From Oscillospiraceae bacterium (GTDB taxonomy: Bacteria > Bacillota > Clostridia > Oscillospirales > SIG627): a DNA stretch of 48,303 nt. The DNA lies in the NCBI GenBank assembly GCA_015063985.1, contig SVTC01000019.1:1-48303 (forward strand), read 5' to 3'. A program made the translations under genes and the position numbers. The number at the start of each line of letters is the position of its first letter. The stretch's first letter is position 1. The notes below the pieces were generated by a model. The model made no database searches and had not been told where the DNA came from. It saw only the letters and a program-made list of their open reading frames with translations. Shown here piece by piece: positions 48,116 to 48,303 of this stretch.

Positions 48116-48303
48116 TTACTCTTTTACCGATGTCAGCTCATATACCTTGCCAATCTCGGCGGTGCCTTTGCCACCAATAAGGGTAAGCTTATCACCCTCA
48201 ACCGTATAAGTATATTGACAGTCCGTAACGTATTCCAATTCAAAGTCCAAATAAACAATGCTGTCTTTGACGGTGTAGGTGTATTCAAAGGCCTTGCCTT
48301 CAT
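48116..48303 (-). CDS. Hypothetical protein, C-terminal part (cut by window edge)
   Basis: Only the last ~62 codons are inside the window, ending in TAA at 48116-48118. The visible part is a beta-rich segment with a repeated pattern (FEYTYTVKDSIVYLDF, then YTYTVEGDKLTLIGG, then GKVYELTSVKE), as in small lipocalin-like or DUF5640-type domains of clostridial secreted lipoproteins. Family and location are therefore only a suggestion, and the start is not visible. Confidence 0.6.
   Translation of the reverse strand, partial: EGKAFEYTYTVKDSIVYLDFELEYVTDCQYTYTVEGDKLTLIGGKGTAEIGKVYELTSVKE

Overview
The window looks like a chromosomal stretch of an endospore-forming, fermentative clostridium, most likely an uncultured gut Oscillospirales/Clostridia-type organism. 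Evidence: the complete sigma-F operon (spoIIAA-spoIIAB-sigF), spoIVA and spoVAC; clostridial families such as the DUF5685/J-domain pair, the GME-fold DUF6873-type protein and the ACT/UPF0210 pair; acetate kinase; strong AGGAGG-type ribosome sites; and sigma-A promoters with an extended TRTGn element. I see no rRNA, tRNA, CRISPR array, transposase or integrase.

Layout. 1-3178: a compositionally distinct block (MerR regulator, EamA transporter, beta-helix glycosidase-like protein) framed by two copies of the spoVAC 3' end, one in intact spoVAC and one an orphan fragment. 3179-13009: sporulation and housekeeping genes (spoVAC, a DUF6873-type protein, yajC, ACT + UPF0210 + ruvX, spoIVA, a LarA-type nickel racemase, sigF operon, TSCPD protein, ackA). 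13186-20212: two aminopeptidases (M18, M29), a PHP-family histidinol phosphatase-like enzyme, serine acetyltransferase, a flavodoxin-fold protein, a TagO/WecA-like transferase and trpS. 20407-31493: rpmB, then the leftward operon PHP protein-dnaE-PBP1A-tadA, then the rightward set DUF5685-J-domain-membrane protein-lplA.

31539-36419 is the most unusual stretch: four tandem creatininase-family amidohydrolase paralogues followed by a GNAT-like acyltransferase, all read leftward. Promoters can be proposed in front of copy 4 (overlapping the terminator of mtaB) and copy 3. 36514-39160 holds mtaB and obgE. 39298-47803 is a carbohydrate-use locus: PHP hydrolase, GH20 hexosaminidase, AraC regulator, a split dehydrogenase pair (MDR + Gfo/Idh/MocA) read divergently from the regulator, a GH28-like beta-helix enzyme and an AEC transporter. 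None of the glycosidase-like proteins has an obvious signal peptide, which suggests they act on imported oligosaccharides in the cytoplasm. 47804-48115 has a strong promoter with no convincing gene, and the window ends in the 3' part of a leftward gene.

Most intergenic gaps carry convincing hairpin terminators, and many genes have promoters that can be placed by eye with 16-19 bp spacers. Starts were chosen from ribosome binding sites and family alignment knowledge, so several differ from the longest possible ORF.
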